A stretch of DNA of 64,000 bases, taken from positions 47,788,501 to 47,852,500 of the forward strand of contig JAVUNC010000005.1 in the NCBI GenBank assembly GCA_032173965.1, read 5' to 3'. The DNA is from Sitta carolinensis. Its lineage: Eukaryota > Chordata > Aves > Passeriformes > Sittidae. The notes beneath the pieces are model-generated. The model ran no database searches. It was not told the origin of the DNA and saw only the letters and a list, made by a program, of their open reading frames with translations. Position 1 is the first letter of the stretch; each line of letters opens with the position of its first letter. This document shows positions 34,801-46,800 of this stretch, one piece after another. Made by a program: the position numbers and the translations under genes.

Positions 34801-37800
34801 GAATTTCTGGCTTTGGTGTTGCTGGTGAAGCTGAGGCTGAATAGGAGCTTTGGCACACGGGGGACTCCAGCGTAGTATCCTACCTCCCACTTCATTTAAA
34901 TCCCTGCTGCAAACAAAGGGACCAAGGAAATTAAACTCAGGGCAAAAGCAGGCTGAGGGAAAAGTGGGGACCCAAGAATATCTTTGCCAGTGTCTCCTCC
35001 CCTCACAGCCCAGACGCAGGTCAGGGAAAACCTCTACTGTCCTCCTACCCTCCCTGCTCTCTACCCAACCATTTCTCCACAATGCAGCCCCAGCAGGGTA
35101 CAAGGAGAGAGTACCTCAGCACAAGAGTTATTTTCACCCTCTCCTCAATCTCCTGTGGTTACAATAACCTCTGTTGGGGATGAGAGCATCTCTGCCCACC
35201 TCAGGTTTCTCCCGGCCTGGCTGACACCACCCCACGACACTATGTCCACCCCACGAACGTATACAGCGCAGGGACAAAATCCGGGTCATTTGAGGAAGCA
35301 AGCGGAGAGACTGCAGCAGCCCGGCTTTGCCGCGGGGCATGGGAAGCCTTTCCAGCGTAACCACCCTCCACCGCCACTGCTGGACCTCCACCTCGCTCCT
35401 CCCTGTCTCCTCTTGGTGGCTTTGCTCCGAGGGTCTCCCGGGGTGACAGTCCTCCGAGACAAGGAGGCAAGTGGCTGCAAGCCCAGGGCTCCCTGGAAGG
35501 ATGCTCTTTATAAAAAACACCTCCTACCCTGTCCACCTTCCCTCCTCACCCCCGTAAAAGCCCATCTCAAAGCCAAACCCTAGAGCCCTCCGGTGACAGG
35601 GTCTTCTTTGGCAGCAGAAGCCAGCTTTGCTTTTATATTTTCTGGTGGGAAAGCTCCTGAGCAAGCGGAGATGACAGTCAGGAGCCCTTGCAGGAAACCC
35701 AGGCCAATTAAGGCAGACAGGCAGTAGACACATCAGCTTTTATCTCGAGATCCAAGTACCCCATTCATCAGCAGCGACTGAAAGGTCTGCGGTTTATCAA
35801 ATAAAATCACTGTCTCTCTCCCCCTTTTTTAAAGCCAAACACATTGACTTGGGTGCTGGCTGTGACCTTGTTTAACTAAACAGCCTTTCAAGGCCCCCTG
35901 AAAGGGGGGAAAGAGCCTTTTGAAGAGGCAGCAGCCTATGTCTGCCACTCCCCTTTCATTAGTGGCAGCGAAAAAAAAAAAAAAACCCTCACGCTCCCTC
36001 GCCCGGGCGGGGAATACATATTTAATTAGCTTAATCGCCCTCGGTGAGTCGGCCCTCCCGTGCGGCGTTTCTTTGTGCTCCTTCCCATCCGCTGGAGCCG
36101 CCGGGATGCCCAGGATGGATTGGCGGATGGGTGGCCGCTTTGCTGGCGGCCGTCACGCTCCGGCTCTGGACGTGACCGCTCGGCTGGCCAGACCGTCGCC
36201 CTTATGGGCAGCTCCCTTTCACGCCGCCGCTCCTCTTTGTAAATCCCCAGCTCGGATGCTGCCTGCCACCACACTCGGCTCTCCCGAGCGCCACCGCTCC
36301 CCCCACCCCAGCCAAGGAGGTTATTTTCCCTCTGCTGCCTTTTGCAGTAATCTCCTGCACGGGCTCTTCCATGCCACTCTCCATCACGTTTTCTTCATCC
36401 CTTGCAACTGCCTGTGGCCCCAGTTCAGGAGTCAGGTTTACTACCCCTCTAAATCCACCCCAGTAGGAATAAAGGTCTCTGTACGTAAAAAAGACACCCC
36501 ATCTCCACAGACAGCTGCCAGCAGCCATCTCTTCACCCCATGGAGCACAGAAAGCAATGCTCTGGCCCACTGCCATTCTCGGGGAGGCTGATGCCCCCCC
36601 AGATCTAGCTTGTCTAGACACAGGCTGAAACAGAGAAGAGCTACACCCCTCCAGACACATCAGCGTGTCCCCAGAGCTCAATGCAAAAACAAAAATCCCA
36701 TTTTTCGGCTGCTGGGCATATTCACCTGCCGAGGGACCCAACAACAACACAGGGGCCAGCAGAGATCCCGGGGGGCTGCCATGAAGGGCAGGACCCAGCT
36801 GGGGAGCCACGATGGCTCCAGGCAGGGGTTACCGCGAGCAGGACCACCACAACGCTGGCTGGGCTATGTTTTTCCACCCTTCCTTCCTTGGAGAAGGCTC
36901 ACAGCCTTGGTGTCTGGCAGATTTTTATAAATGCTGTCTCTGTCCAATGCTAATGAAAGCCTCTCAGCTCCCCCCTCTCCCGTTTTTGGTTACCAGATCA
37001 TGTTAAGAGTTAAATACCAAGCAAAGCAATTCTCTCACCTCCCCTGCCTATTACAAACCCCTATGATGAGACAAATTACTATAGGAAAAATAAAACTAGG
37101 CGGTTTTTGGGCAACGCACACTGACAGCATCCCCTCCCCAGCTAAACCAATCACACTCCCAACTCCAGAGATCTTTGCTGAGATAGTCTTGCCTATGATA
37201 CAGCCTGCTTAGCGCTAAAATATGAATGTCACCTTTATGGACTGATTATAAAAAGCTCCCTTAGTCAGTGCTGGGCTGCCCAATTCTCAGGGAGGCCATG
37301 AGGGAAAGCAAGCAGGCTGACAAATGCAAAGGAGAAGCAAAGGGAGAAACCATCATGGAGGCTTGATTTACCTTTTAAGCATGTATGCATAATCATCACT
37401 CCCAAATACCAAGTTTGTGAGATTTGTTTGCTTTCTTGTGATGGTTTCTATTTTTTTTAATTAGCATAGCATCTGTTCAAAGACCTGGCACAAACGTCTT
37501 CGTCTGTGTCCTTCCTTCCTCCTTTGTGGATCTACCTTGCCATCAGCAGGAACAGTGCAGCCAGTCCAAAGAAATCCCAATTCCAGCCCCCATCACTATC
37601 AGCCTACTTTAATAAGTCAGATTTTTCACAAATTGCCTCCCGCTCACCCGGCAATCCGAGAGCTGGATCCCAGCTGAGCTCAGCCCTCCGAGGCAAAGCC
37701 CTGGATTATTTGCCCCCAAGCCAAAGCAGACGTGCAACATTGCTGCCGCCACCCCCAGGGGAGTTATTGTTCCCGAGGCTGGTGGGGAATAACCAAACCG

Positions 37801-37947
37801 GAGGAGGGAAGTCACGCTTAATCCTCGCACCTCTCCACCGCCAAAAGAAAAAAGCAGGTTTCAAAGAAAAAGGTGGTCCGTAAAGTTTAATCTCCGGCTA
37901 CAATAGCCCGGGCGCGCTGCATGGCCATTGTGCCTCCCCTTACTCAC
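31805..37947 (-). other. CSDC2: CSDC2 intron 1
   Basis: This 6.1 kb intron has an acceptor (ccccag) just above 31804 and a strong donor gtgagt at 37947. No recognisable transposon lies in it. The right-hand third (about 35740-37480) has AT-rich homeodomain-type motifs (tttaattagcttaat near 36020, taattagcat near 37460). These features are compatible with a regulatory region. Confidence 0.6.
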
Positions 37948-38130
37948 CTCCTTAGCAGCGACGGGCTCCCTGGAGCTGCGCTCTGCAGAGCATCGGTGCT
38001 CGGCGGGGCCGGACGCTCCTCCGCTGCCTTGCGAGGAGCAGCGGTCTCGCCTGCAGCCCAGCTCCGGGGGCTTTCTCGGCTGGCTGCCTGCCGGATGATG
38101 GATCTGCGGTATCTGATGTGTGGATGATGT
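37948..38130 (-). other. CSDC2: Probable CSDC2 noncoding first exon
   Basis: On the minus strand, GC-rich sequence ends in AAGGAG followed by the donor gtgagtaag at 37947-37939. It lies in a CpG-rich block directly below a CRE. The upstream edge is approximate. Known CSDC2 genes begin translation in the second exon, which fits a 5' UTR exon here. Confidence 0.55.
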
Positions 38131-38168
38131 GCGCCTCGAACACACACACGCATCCGCACGCCTTCCCC

Positions 38169-38176
38169 TGACGTCA
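38169..38176 (-). promoter_or_regulatory. CSDC2: Perfect CRE (TGACGTCA) at the CSDC2 promoter
   Basis: The palindrome TGACGTCA is the full consensus for CREB/ATF binding. It lies just upstream of the inferred first exon, in CpG-rich sequence. A half-site TGACGCA is nearby at about 38318. CREB control is an inference. Confidence 0.6.
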
Positions 38177-38849
38177 GGGCCGGGCCAGGGGGAGCGGGCA
38201 GGTGGGAGGGATCAGCCTGGTCATTTCTGAGCTGGGCTTAAAGGAGAAAGTCTGTATGGGGGGCCGGAGGTGACGAGGATCGGCCCGGCGGGGCTGTATC
38301 GCTCCGGTTGCGCAAAGTGACGCACATTGGTGGCACAGCGGGACGCAGTGGGGCAACCCCACAGGCTGTAGAGACAGCAGGATGGGGCGTGCGCTGCAGG
38401 AAGAGATGCAGACAGGGTCCCTCACAACGGGTGAAACCTCTCCCCTGTCAGCCCAAGTCTCACTAGTGCTCTGCAGCCGCTCTTCCCGCTTGCCCAAGCA
38501 CCTCTGGGTACCACAGTCACCCCGGCGCAGTAGGAGAGAACAGGAGGCACATGCCGCAAACCCATCCTACTGCCCCACTCCCTCCGGCCTCACAGCCAGC
38601 CACCAAAAACCCAGCTGCTTTCTAGGAGACTCATTTCTGCCAGTGCACTCTGCCAAAAGATCTTTCCTTTCTGTTTTCCCCTGTGCTTGTGTAACCGTTC
38701 TCAGGGGAGCCACCTCCGTGGGCAGAGGCCAAGCCATAAACTCTCCTGAGACTTTCTCTAGTTGGGGTGTAAGGCAGTGGGACAAGGGCAGAATCGTTTG
38801 CTGATTCCATTGGGGATTAGGGTGAGGAGTAAGAGAGTTTAAATTATAA

Positions 38850-39075
38850 AGAGCAAGATTGATGTTAGACATTAGGAAACACTTTCTAACAGAACAGACA
38901 GTTAATTACTCAAGTAGATTGCCTGGCCAAGCACCAGGGTCTCCATCACTGGAGGCTGGTAAGCACAGGCTGGGTAGGCATAACTCAGGGAGATTTATGT
39001 GATATCAGTCTCATTTTGGAGTAGAAGGGTAGACCACATCAGCACTTTACCAAGCAAGTCCCTGTGATCCTAGAA
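38850..39075 (+). mobile_element. Ancient CR1-type LINE fragment
   Basis: Blocks such as gatgttagacattaggaaac, ctccatcactggaggctggt and a decayed tail ending gtccctgtgatcctagaa match the 3' end of old sauropsid CR1 families in sense orientation. Divergence is high, so the ends are approximate. Confidence 0.65.
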
Positions 39076-39332
39076 TAAAATTTACAACAACCCCAAATAA
39101 CCATGGTGCAGTGTCAGTGCTGCAGGGAGGTTTTTATGGGCATCCTGTGACATAAGATGGTCATGGGTTCCTTTGTTTCCTTAAACTCTTTCCTTGATTC
39201 CTAAGTAGCTGAACATGGTGATCACAACTAGACCTATTCCTCAGGGCTGCAGGGTGGCACACAAGTTGTGTGGGAACCACAAGGCATGTCACAGAGTCAG
39301 GAGACAGAGTCACAAGTGCTCCACCTGGCTGT

Positions 39333-39400
39333 ATCCATCATCCATCCATCCATCCATCCATCCATCCATCCATCCATCCATCACCATCCATCTCCATCCA
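39333..39400 (+). repeat. (CATC)n microsatellite
   Basis: About fifteen CATC/ATCC units with minor interruptions at the right end. The repeat creates spurious minus-strand frames rich in Met-Asp-Gly-Trp. Confidence 0.95.
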
Positions 39401-40310
39401 CACTGGGTGTTGATATGAGGCTGTCCCAAGGGCTTTGACAGAGGGATGAGATAATGAAGCACTTGTCTCTCTCCTGTCATTGAATTATAATGCAGAAAAA
39501 AGCTCCATCGGCAGAAGAAGCACTGAAACTCCAAGTCCTAGTGGGTTCTGCCACTGCCCATCACGCTGTGTTTGTGGCTTTTCAAGTAGTTTTCCATGAC
39601 AGAACAGGAGCCCCATTCATGCCCTATGGACACCACAAGTCTTATCTCTCCAGTCTACTCTTCAGAACTTTGCAAAAAGAGGGGTGGAGGCCCCAGCCAG
39701 CTCTCAGTCTTCACTTTGAGTTTCTCCTGAAATGGCTTCTCCTTTCTTGGGGGACAACTTTGGCTCTCCCAAATAAAGGCTCTTGATGGAAAAGTCATGG
39801 GGAACTTGAAGTACATTTGTCTGGAAGGTGACTCTGGGCATGTGCTGCAGTGGAGGAGGCAGAGTCTAAAGCAGGCATGCTTTAAAAATGATAAAAGGAG
39901 AAGAGGGGAAGCTTTGATCAAATAGAGAGTGGGAGTGGGGGTGCCAGAGATGCCTGCAGAGACAGAAGCAAAGGCAGGAGCACGGAGGACTTTTTATGTG
40001 AGAAGATACATAATTCCTTTGGAGTCAATCAAAGGAGGGCCAGAACTGTCGAGATGCAAATTACCACTCACCTCCCCTAGCATCCCTGAGCCAGTTTTTT
40101 CTAAGAGCCATGGGTATGGGGGGACAGAAGAGCTCTTAAACCAAGTAATTTGGGGGCTCCTTTCATTGTCCTCAAAGGTTCCAATCCTTCAGGTAACTTC
40201 AAATATTATTTTCCAGTTTTTCTGTACAATGAAGAGAATGAGAAATGTCTGGTATTTTCTCTGAGGGACAGAAAAACTGTTCTGCAGCCCCTGGATTCCA
40301 GCAGCTAAAG

Positions 40311-40313
<3 letters not shown>

Positions 40314-40352
<39 letters not shown>
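40314..40352 (+). repeat. (A)39 followed by a CAA-rich stretch
   Basis: A run of 39 A is followed by caaaaaaccaacaacaacaa. It resembles a retroposon tail, but the sequence to its left is not a repeat I recognise. Confidence 0.9.
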
Positions 40353-40353
<1 letters not shown>

Positions 40354-42654
40354 AAAAAACCAACAACAACAACCCAGCAAATGAGAACCATGCTCTGAAA
40401 TACGGGAAAAGCCCCAGTACTGCTGAGAGTAGAGTCCAGAGACTCCATGGCTATGTGTAAAAAGGTAGGTACAGGCTCTGTGGATATCTGGGTATTCATC
40501 ATATCAGCACTACTGGGAGAAAAGGAGATAACTCAGCAAAACAAAGCTGTTCACATCATCTCCAACAGCAAGACACTTCAGCAGCAGCAATAAATATAGT
40601 GTAACTCTGAACACTACCATTAGTTGAGGCAACACTCATATTTTACAGAGCATAATTTGGCTTTTGCTTATATTTTTACATTGAAGATGGCACTTACGAA
40701 ATGTGGAATTTCCCAGGGAGAAAATTTAGGTGGGAACAGAGCAATATCTATCATGCATAGACAGTCCAGGTATGCACCACTTGGGACTGGGGAGGGGCTA
40801 CCTGAAGAAAGTGAGACTGGAAATCATTTCCCACAGCCTGGGATGTTACTGGTGGAGGCTGAGACACTCACAGCCAGACTTGGCTCTGCGGTGATTGTAC
40901 CAGAGGCAGTGAAACTCATCTGCCATTTCCATCGCCAGCCTTCTCTGCACACATTTCAATTCAGTTTCCCCAGTGTGAAATCAAAGTACCTGCAAGTTTC
41001 ACCGAAATACACAGCTGCACAGAGAAGGGGAATCTTATTATCCTTACTGAGGAGCGGCCCACAACATTCAATCCTTGTTGGCAATCACAGAGCTGATACA
41101 CGAGATTCTGCACATCTTGCTTGGTGTCTGCACTTTACAGCACCCAAAAAACCTCACTCATAGGACCCAAGACAGTATGAAGCAAGGCCTTGCACACCTG
41201 CTGCTCGCACAGCTGTTTTTGGGGTCTATGGATAAGGCTGAAGGGAGATGTGTCTGCTTCATATTGGGCACCCAAAAGTCCCTGATGGTTACTGAAAGCA
41301 TGGAAAATGTTAGCTCAAGAATGAGCTAGAAATGGAAACATGATATGACTCTGTCCAAATCCACCTCTCTCCATCCCCCTTGTTCTCCCAGGTATTTCAG
41401 TCTACTATTCCCAGAGCGCATGCCTCTACTTAACCCTACAGTTCTTTTATAGAAGCATCCAGAGTGATCACCTTGCCAAAACCAACACTGCCTAAGTTCC
41501 CTTTCCTTGTGTGATACCAAAGCTATTTCTTCCACTGCTGTCAGGACAGGGTTGAGAACAATTTGCTCTTCTGAAGAAGTCGCTTCAGACACCTGCAGAA
41601 ACTGCACTAGATAAAGGTCAAACCTTGCATTGCCAGACCTGCGTGAGGCCAGGACAGAACAGCAAGGGATGTGGCATGTGTGCCAGCAAAACTGTGCTGT
41701 GCTGAGATTAGCGCAGCCGTGACTGGAACGCAGGAGAGAGGAGCCTTTGTAAGGCTCCCTGAAGTAGGACAAGAAGAGCAAGAAACGCTGGGGATTTGGG
41801 ATGAGGTGTTCTGATAGAGTGGTGTCTGCTGTGCTGGCAGCAGAGCTCCTTGCTGAGACAGTAGATGCTGCTCCAAGAAAAATGCTGCTCTTCCCAGGTG
41901 ACAGGAGAAATTTTGTTTCTGGGCCCCTGATTTAATATGAACATGCCAAACATGGGTAGACCAGCCACGTTTATTTAAAAAAACCAAGCCCACAACCCCC
42001 ATAGACCCTGATGAAACAGAGTAATTGAGAAGAGATTAACACCTCCTAGTCCAAGACAGGTATCTTCTTAATGAGGCCTAAGCAGGGTATTTCCAACCTT
42101 GTTTCCTCCTCCCTTTCCCAGACAGCTCAACATTTAATGATTTCTTACCTAAACTGCTCGTTACTGTCCCACCACGCTGGGGAGCGTGGGGGATGACACA
42201 CTTAGCCTTCGCATCAAAGCCATGATGCTGACAGTGCAGTTTTCACTGTCAGCCAGGGATGTTTGGATTTCCTGGAAGATCTTTTTTTAAACACACTTCA
42301 AACAACCTCCTTTCATTTTCCCTGACAAACCTCAGACGGTAGCACACCCCCTTGTTTTCTGCCATCCCTCATGCTGCTTCTCTCTCACACTGATTCCCTA
42401 CTGCAGAATGCACCAAAGCCTCAAAAATTATACAATGGGGGTCGATTTCTTTTGACAATTAACACTCAAATTATTCCGGCTCTAGATGGTGGCAGTTTGT
42501 CCCTGAAAAGAACCTTGACCTAAGCAATGGGCTGTGGGGAACCTCCACGTGCAAAGAGGATTATAAACCCACCTGGGCTTGCTGAAGATGTGGGTAAACA
42601 GCTGAAGAAATTGTTATCAGAGAGGCAGAGAGTTTCATCTTTGGGCTTCTGAGC

Positions 42655-43256
42655 ATGAGACATGGAGCTCCTGCAGCAGGTCCAGCAGAGGGCAGTAAGG
42701 ATAATCGGGGGACTGGAGCTCCTCTCTTGAGGAAGGGCTCAGGGAGCTGGGCCTGTTCAGGCTCCAGAAGACTGAGAGGGGACCTCATCAATGTGTGTCC
42801 ATGCATGAAGGGTGTCAGAAGGATGGAGCTCTTCAAGAGGCTCTTCTGGGTGGTGCCAAGCAATAGGACAAGAGGCAATGGGGCAGAAACTAAAGCAGAG
42901 GAAGTTCCACCTGAACGTGAAGAACTTCTTTACTGTGCAGCTGGCCGGTCACTGGAACGGATTGCCCAGAGAGGTGTGGAGTCTCCCTCACTGGAGAGGG
43001 GACACAAGACCCTTCTGGAAGCAATTCCCATGCCATGTGCTCTGGGATGACCACGATACCAAAATGGCTGGAAAATAAACTTTCTGACACAACCTGAAGC
43101 ATTAGAAAGCAGACATTCTTTATCTACATGGGACACATAGAAGACTATCTCTGAAAATTTCTGTTCTCTTTGTTATTTATCAGCCCTGCTTGAGCAGGGA
43201 GGTTGGATCAGATGCCCCACTGTGGTCCCTTCCTGACTTGTTCCGTGCTTCTGTCA
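42655..43256 (+). mobile_element. CR1 LINE fragment, interrupted
   Basis: Sense CR1 sequence runs from about 42655 (agacatggagctcctgcagc) to gctctgggatgacc (ending 43052). About 130 bases of unrelated sequence follow, then CR1 resumes at cctgcttgagcagggaggtt (from about 43185) to the 3' end near 43256. The uninterrupted copy at 53.8-54.7 kb joins these two blocks directly. The element abuts the POLR3H CpG island. Confidence 0.85.
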
Positions 43257-43479
43257 TCTTTACTGCCCTATCCGGATTGAAGCTTACAAAAATAATAAAT
43301 TGAATCAGAATGACCGCAGTTGAGAATTGTTCGACCTGTGGCACGGGAGAAAGCATCCGGGAACGGACGGGAAGAAGGGAAGAAGGGAAGAAGGGAAGAC
43401 GACACAGCATCCGTGCAAAGAACGCCCGGGTGCCGTGCCCTTCCCACGTTTATATTGGCCAAAGCCAGCCCCTCCCCGG

Positions 43480-43860
43480 GGATGCGCGGACGCTTCCCCG
43501 CTCCGGTGTCAGCGGGGGCCAAGCCCAACCCCGCCCGAGGAGGGACAAAATGGCGGCCGCGGCCGCCCCGCCCCGCCCCGTGTCAATCAGGGCGCTCGAC
43601 CCGCCAGCCGAGCGCCATTGGCTGCGGCCGCGCCGGAAGTGGCGCGCGGCCGGGGCGCGCGGCCGGCGCGTGCGGCAGGTGGGTGAGGGGGCGCTCCCGG
43701 CCCCGCTCCTCCGGGACCGCCGCGATCCGCCGGGACCCGCCGGGATCCCCCGCGATCCCCCGCACCGGCACCCGTGCCACGCGCGGGGCCGCCTATCCCA
43801 GGCACGGCCTCGCAGCGCTGCAGCCCCCGAGGCTGTTGGCGTCTCCTCGCCCCCGCCACC
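43480..43860 (+). promoter_or_regulatory. POLR3H: POLR3H CpG-island promoter
   Basis: This is a dense CpG block with several housekeeping motifs. There are GC boxes in ccccgccccgccccg (about 43566-43580), a YY1-type AAAATGGCGGCC (43547-43558), an inverted CCAAT box ATTGG (43617-43621) and an ETS/GABP site CCGGAAGTG (43633-43641). There is no TATA box. A (GGGAAGAA)4 purine repeat precedes it at 43369-43399. Motif assignments are by eye. Confidence 0.7.
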
Positions 43861-46800
43861 ATGTTTGTCCTGGTGGAGATGACTGACACTGTAAGAATCC
43901 CTCCCTGGCAGTTTGAAAGGAAACTGAACGAATCCATTGCTGAAGAGCTAAACAAGAAATTGGCCAATAAGGTAAAGCGTGGGTCACGTATAGGTTGGTG
44001 CAGGCATCGCAGCGTCCCCGAGCATTTCTTGCTTTTGTGTGTGCCTACGGAGGAGCGTGGGTGTGAGGTGTCAGAGTGGTTGAGATGTGAAGGCCATCCC
44101 CTGCCACTGTAAACAAAGAGCCAGCCACGTCTCATCTCAAAGCGGACATTTTTCTAATGGCTGATGTAATGGGAAGATACTGAGACACCAGATGGGGCAG
44201 AGCAGCATGGAAGATAAGTGAGAGCAGCTGCTGGTTTGTGTTGAAAGGAGCAATCCAAAATGCAGCTTGAAAAACAAGTGCAAACTAATCCATCCAGTGG
44301 GGAGTTTAAAGAAAAAAGACTATATAAACACATGTAGAACAGTAATACTGGAAGAGAAATGAAGTCGTTAATGAAGTTGATTTGGTCTGTGCTTAGTAAT
44401 CGACATACATGGTGGCAGTAAGAAGTTGGTCTTTGGTGCAGGATGTAAAAAGTGTTTCCTGGTGCACCTGGAGGTCAGAGTTTCCCTGTTCAGCCCCGGT
44501 ACTGTGATTAGCATATGGCTTTCAACACGAGGCAGGTGCAAAACTCAAAATGCAGCTGTCAACGTGAAAGGAGCTCAAAAGAGCAACCTTGAAGGGATTG
44601 AAGGTTGTGAATAGCAGATTGTACAGGCAGGTTATGAAAAACAAAAGTCTTCCTTCATCCACTGACGATTCAAGTTTTGTAGGCAGTGAAGCTGTCTCAG
44701 AAGTAGTGGAGAAACCAAGAGTTTGCCTTGTGTTTCCCAAAGCTAATATAAGACAAAGGCAAGCCTAGAGGCTTGTGAGAGTGTAACAAGCAAAAAGCAT
44801 GTTTAGCTTTGGACAGGCTGTGGGGCTGGTGAACGATGGGAAGCTGTTTACTGTCTTAGCAGCTCAGGTTCTCTCACCGCTGACGATTTCCCCAATGGTT
44901 TCTCTTTGTGGCAGTGTTCTTTCCAGTGCTAGTAAATATATGCTCCCACAACACTTGATTGGGTCTCCCCTACACTGCTGGTGGTACTGAAGGCATTGTT
45001 CCAAAACAGCCTCTCCCATCTTGCCACCACTCTGTTGCTGCCTTTTGAGAAGGTGTGTGTAAAGTTGGAATTTCATAGTTTGCTTGATTTTACCTGGTGG
45101 GTTGCTTGATTTACTGCTCTTAAATTTTTTTTCTTTTATCAGGTCGTGTACAATGTTGGGCTCTGCATCTGTCTGTATGATATCACAAAGCTGGAAGATT
45201 CGTACATATTTCCTGGGGATGGTGCATCACATACCAAAGGTAAGTGCTTTTCCTCAGTTATATTTTGTTGCAGGTTGATTAATGATCTGTGGAATCTGTG
45301 GAAATGTAAACTGGGTTCAGTTGTGAGGGAAAGTAACAACCTTAAATTCACAGCCTTAACTCTGTTTCTGTTAGGAGGGCAAGAGGAAGATAGTGAAGTC
45401 TCTTATTTTCTTTGCAGTTTTGGGTACAAATACAGCTTTAAATATCCACTCCTTCTTGCCTTCTCCAGCAGCCCATCTCTGTTCTACAATTAGAGCCATA
45501 GGTGTTGGGTAAGGAAAGGGTTAATTTAGTTGAAAATTATTAAAAGTTTGCACATAGAAAATAAGTTGTAATAATTGGTCTCCATTTCTCTGGTATTTTT
45601 TCTTTTTGAAGCTTATTTTCCCTAGCTAAGATGTTGAAACCTTTTTCTACATAGAGCATTTGCACAGCATTTAATATTCTTGTACTAGCTGGAAATTTTA
45701 AGATACTTTTGTTGAAACTTAGACAGATCTGGTTCATCATACATATCTAGTGATTTTTTTTTAATAAGAAATGACTAATTTCTTTATTTTGACTCTTGGC
45801 AAATCTGAGGGAAAACTGGAAGTAAGTGCATAAAAGCAAATTTCATTTTTTAAAAGTTGAAATAAGAGTTTAAACTGGTAAGAGATGCTTTTTTCTAGTT
45901 TCAGTTTACAGTGTGGAAACATAGGTTGACCACATGAAATATCTTCTGTTAGAAGGGAACTGCACTTGACTATATGTGCCTCCCTTGTCTAAATTTTAAC
46001 TCCAGTAGAACTCATTTCCTGCAAATAAAAGCTTCTCTAATACTGAAGGAGGATGTCAGGCTTTCCTGCTTGCTTTAATCTCCATTCAGCTTCTCCACTT
46101 GGAATTACTGCTTGAACTGAAAGCAGGGAACTTTTCTCTCTGAGCTCAGGAAAAAAAAAGTCTGCTTTCAGAATCTGGGGTAACACTTTGATAAATCCCG
46201 CTGCGTCTGGTAATAACTCTTTCTTTAGTGCATTACCTGTTTTATGTAAAAGAGGAGCACTGAGGAGGGACAGCTAAAATGTTAAATTTCTCAGAAGCAT
46301 CATTTGGCTGAGATTGTCTTAGTGTAGCATTCTTGTAATAATAAGTGCCATGTGCTTAGTTAGAAACGTTTTTATCTAGCTTGGAGAAAAAATCCACTTA
46401 TGTTAGGGAACCTCATTTAATCTGATAATACTTGATTTAAAATATTTCATTTAATGAAAATACAGCATTGCTGACAAAGGTGAAAGACAGAAGTACTACA
46501 GGAAAGTATAATTTCAACTGATACTCTTGACCATGACGCATTGTGGTCATAACTTCATAACTTAATCATTGGCCATGCTCCATGTTTATCATCTTACACT
46601 TTCTTTCTGTGAACTTGAGCTGTGAGCAGGACACAAGTGATCAGCTGCTGCCAGAATTTGTACAAACCAGTTAGGAATCAGAACTCTTATTCCTGAGTTT
46701 CTCTCTAATCGATGCCTGTAAAGAAGTTGTAAAAGCAACTTGGTGTTTTAGAGGGCATATAGGATGTGGGGTTTTGTTTTAATGGCTGCCACCCTGTGGG

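Larger units (their letters stand above)
38180..43330. other. CSDC2-POLR3H intergenic region
   Basis: This is divergent intergenic sequence between two promoters. It holds an old CR1 (38850-39075), the CATC microsatellite, the 39-A run and an interrupted CR1 next to the POLR3H island. No coding exon was recognised. Confidence 0.65.

Noticed and set aside
35920..36591. 223-codon plus-strand open frame in CSDC2 intron 1
   Set aside because: It contains a poly-Lys stretch from an A run, and the GC-rich remainder has no domain.
39310..39534. Minus-strand frame with Met-Asp-Gly-Trp repeats
   Set aside because: It is created by the CATC microsatellite.
43310..43886. Overlapping plus-strand open frames of 188-190 codons in the POLR3H CpG island
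   Set aside because: They are GC-rich sequence with few stops, rich in Arg, Pro and Ala, with no domain. They run over the POLR3H start in other frames.
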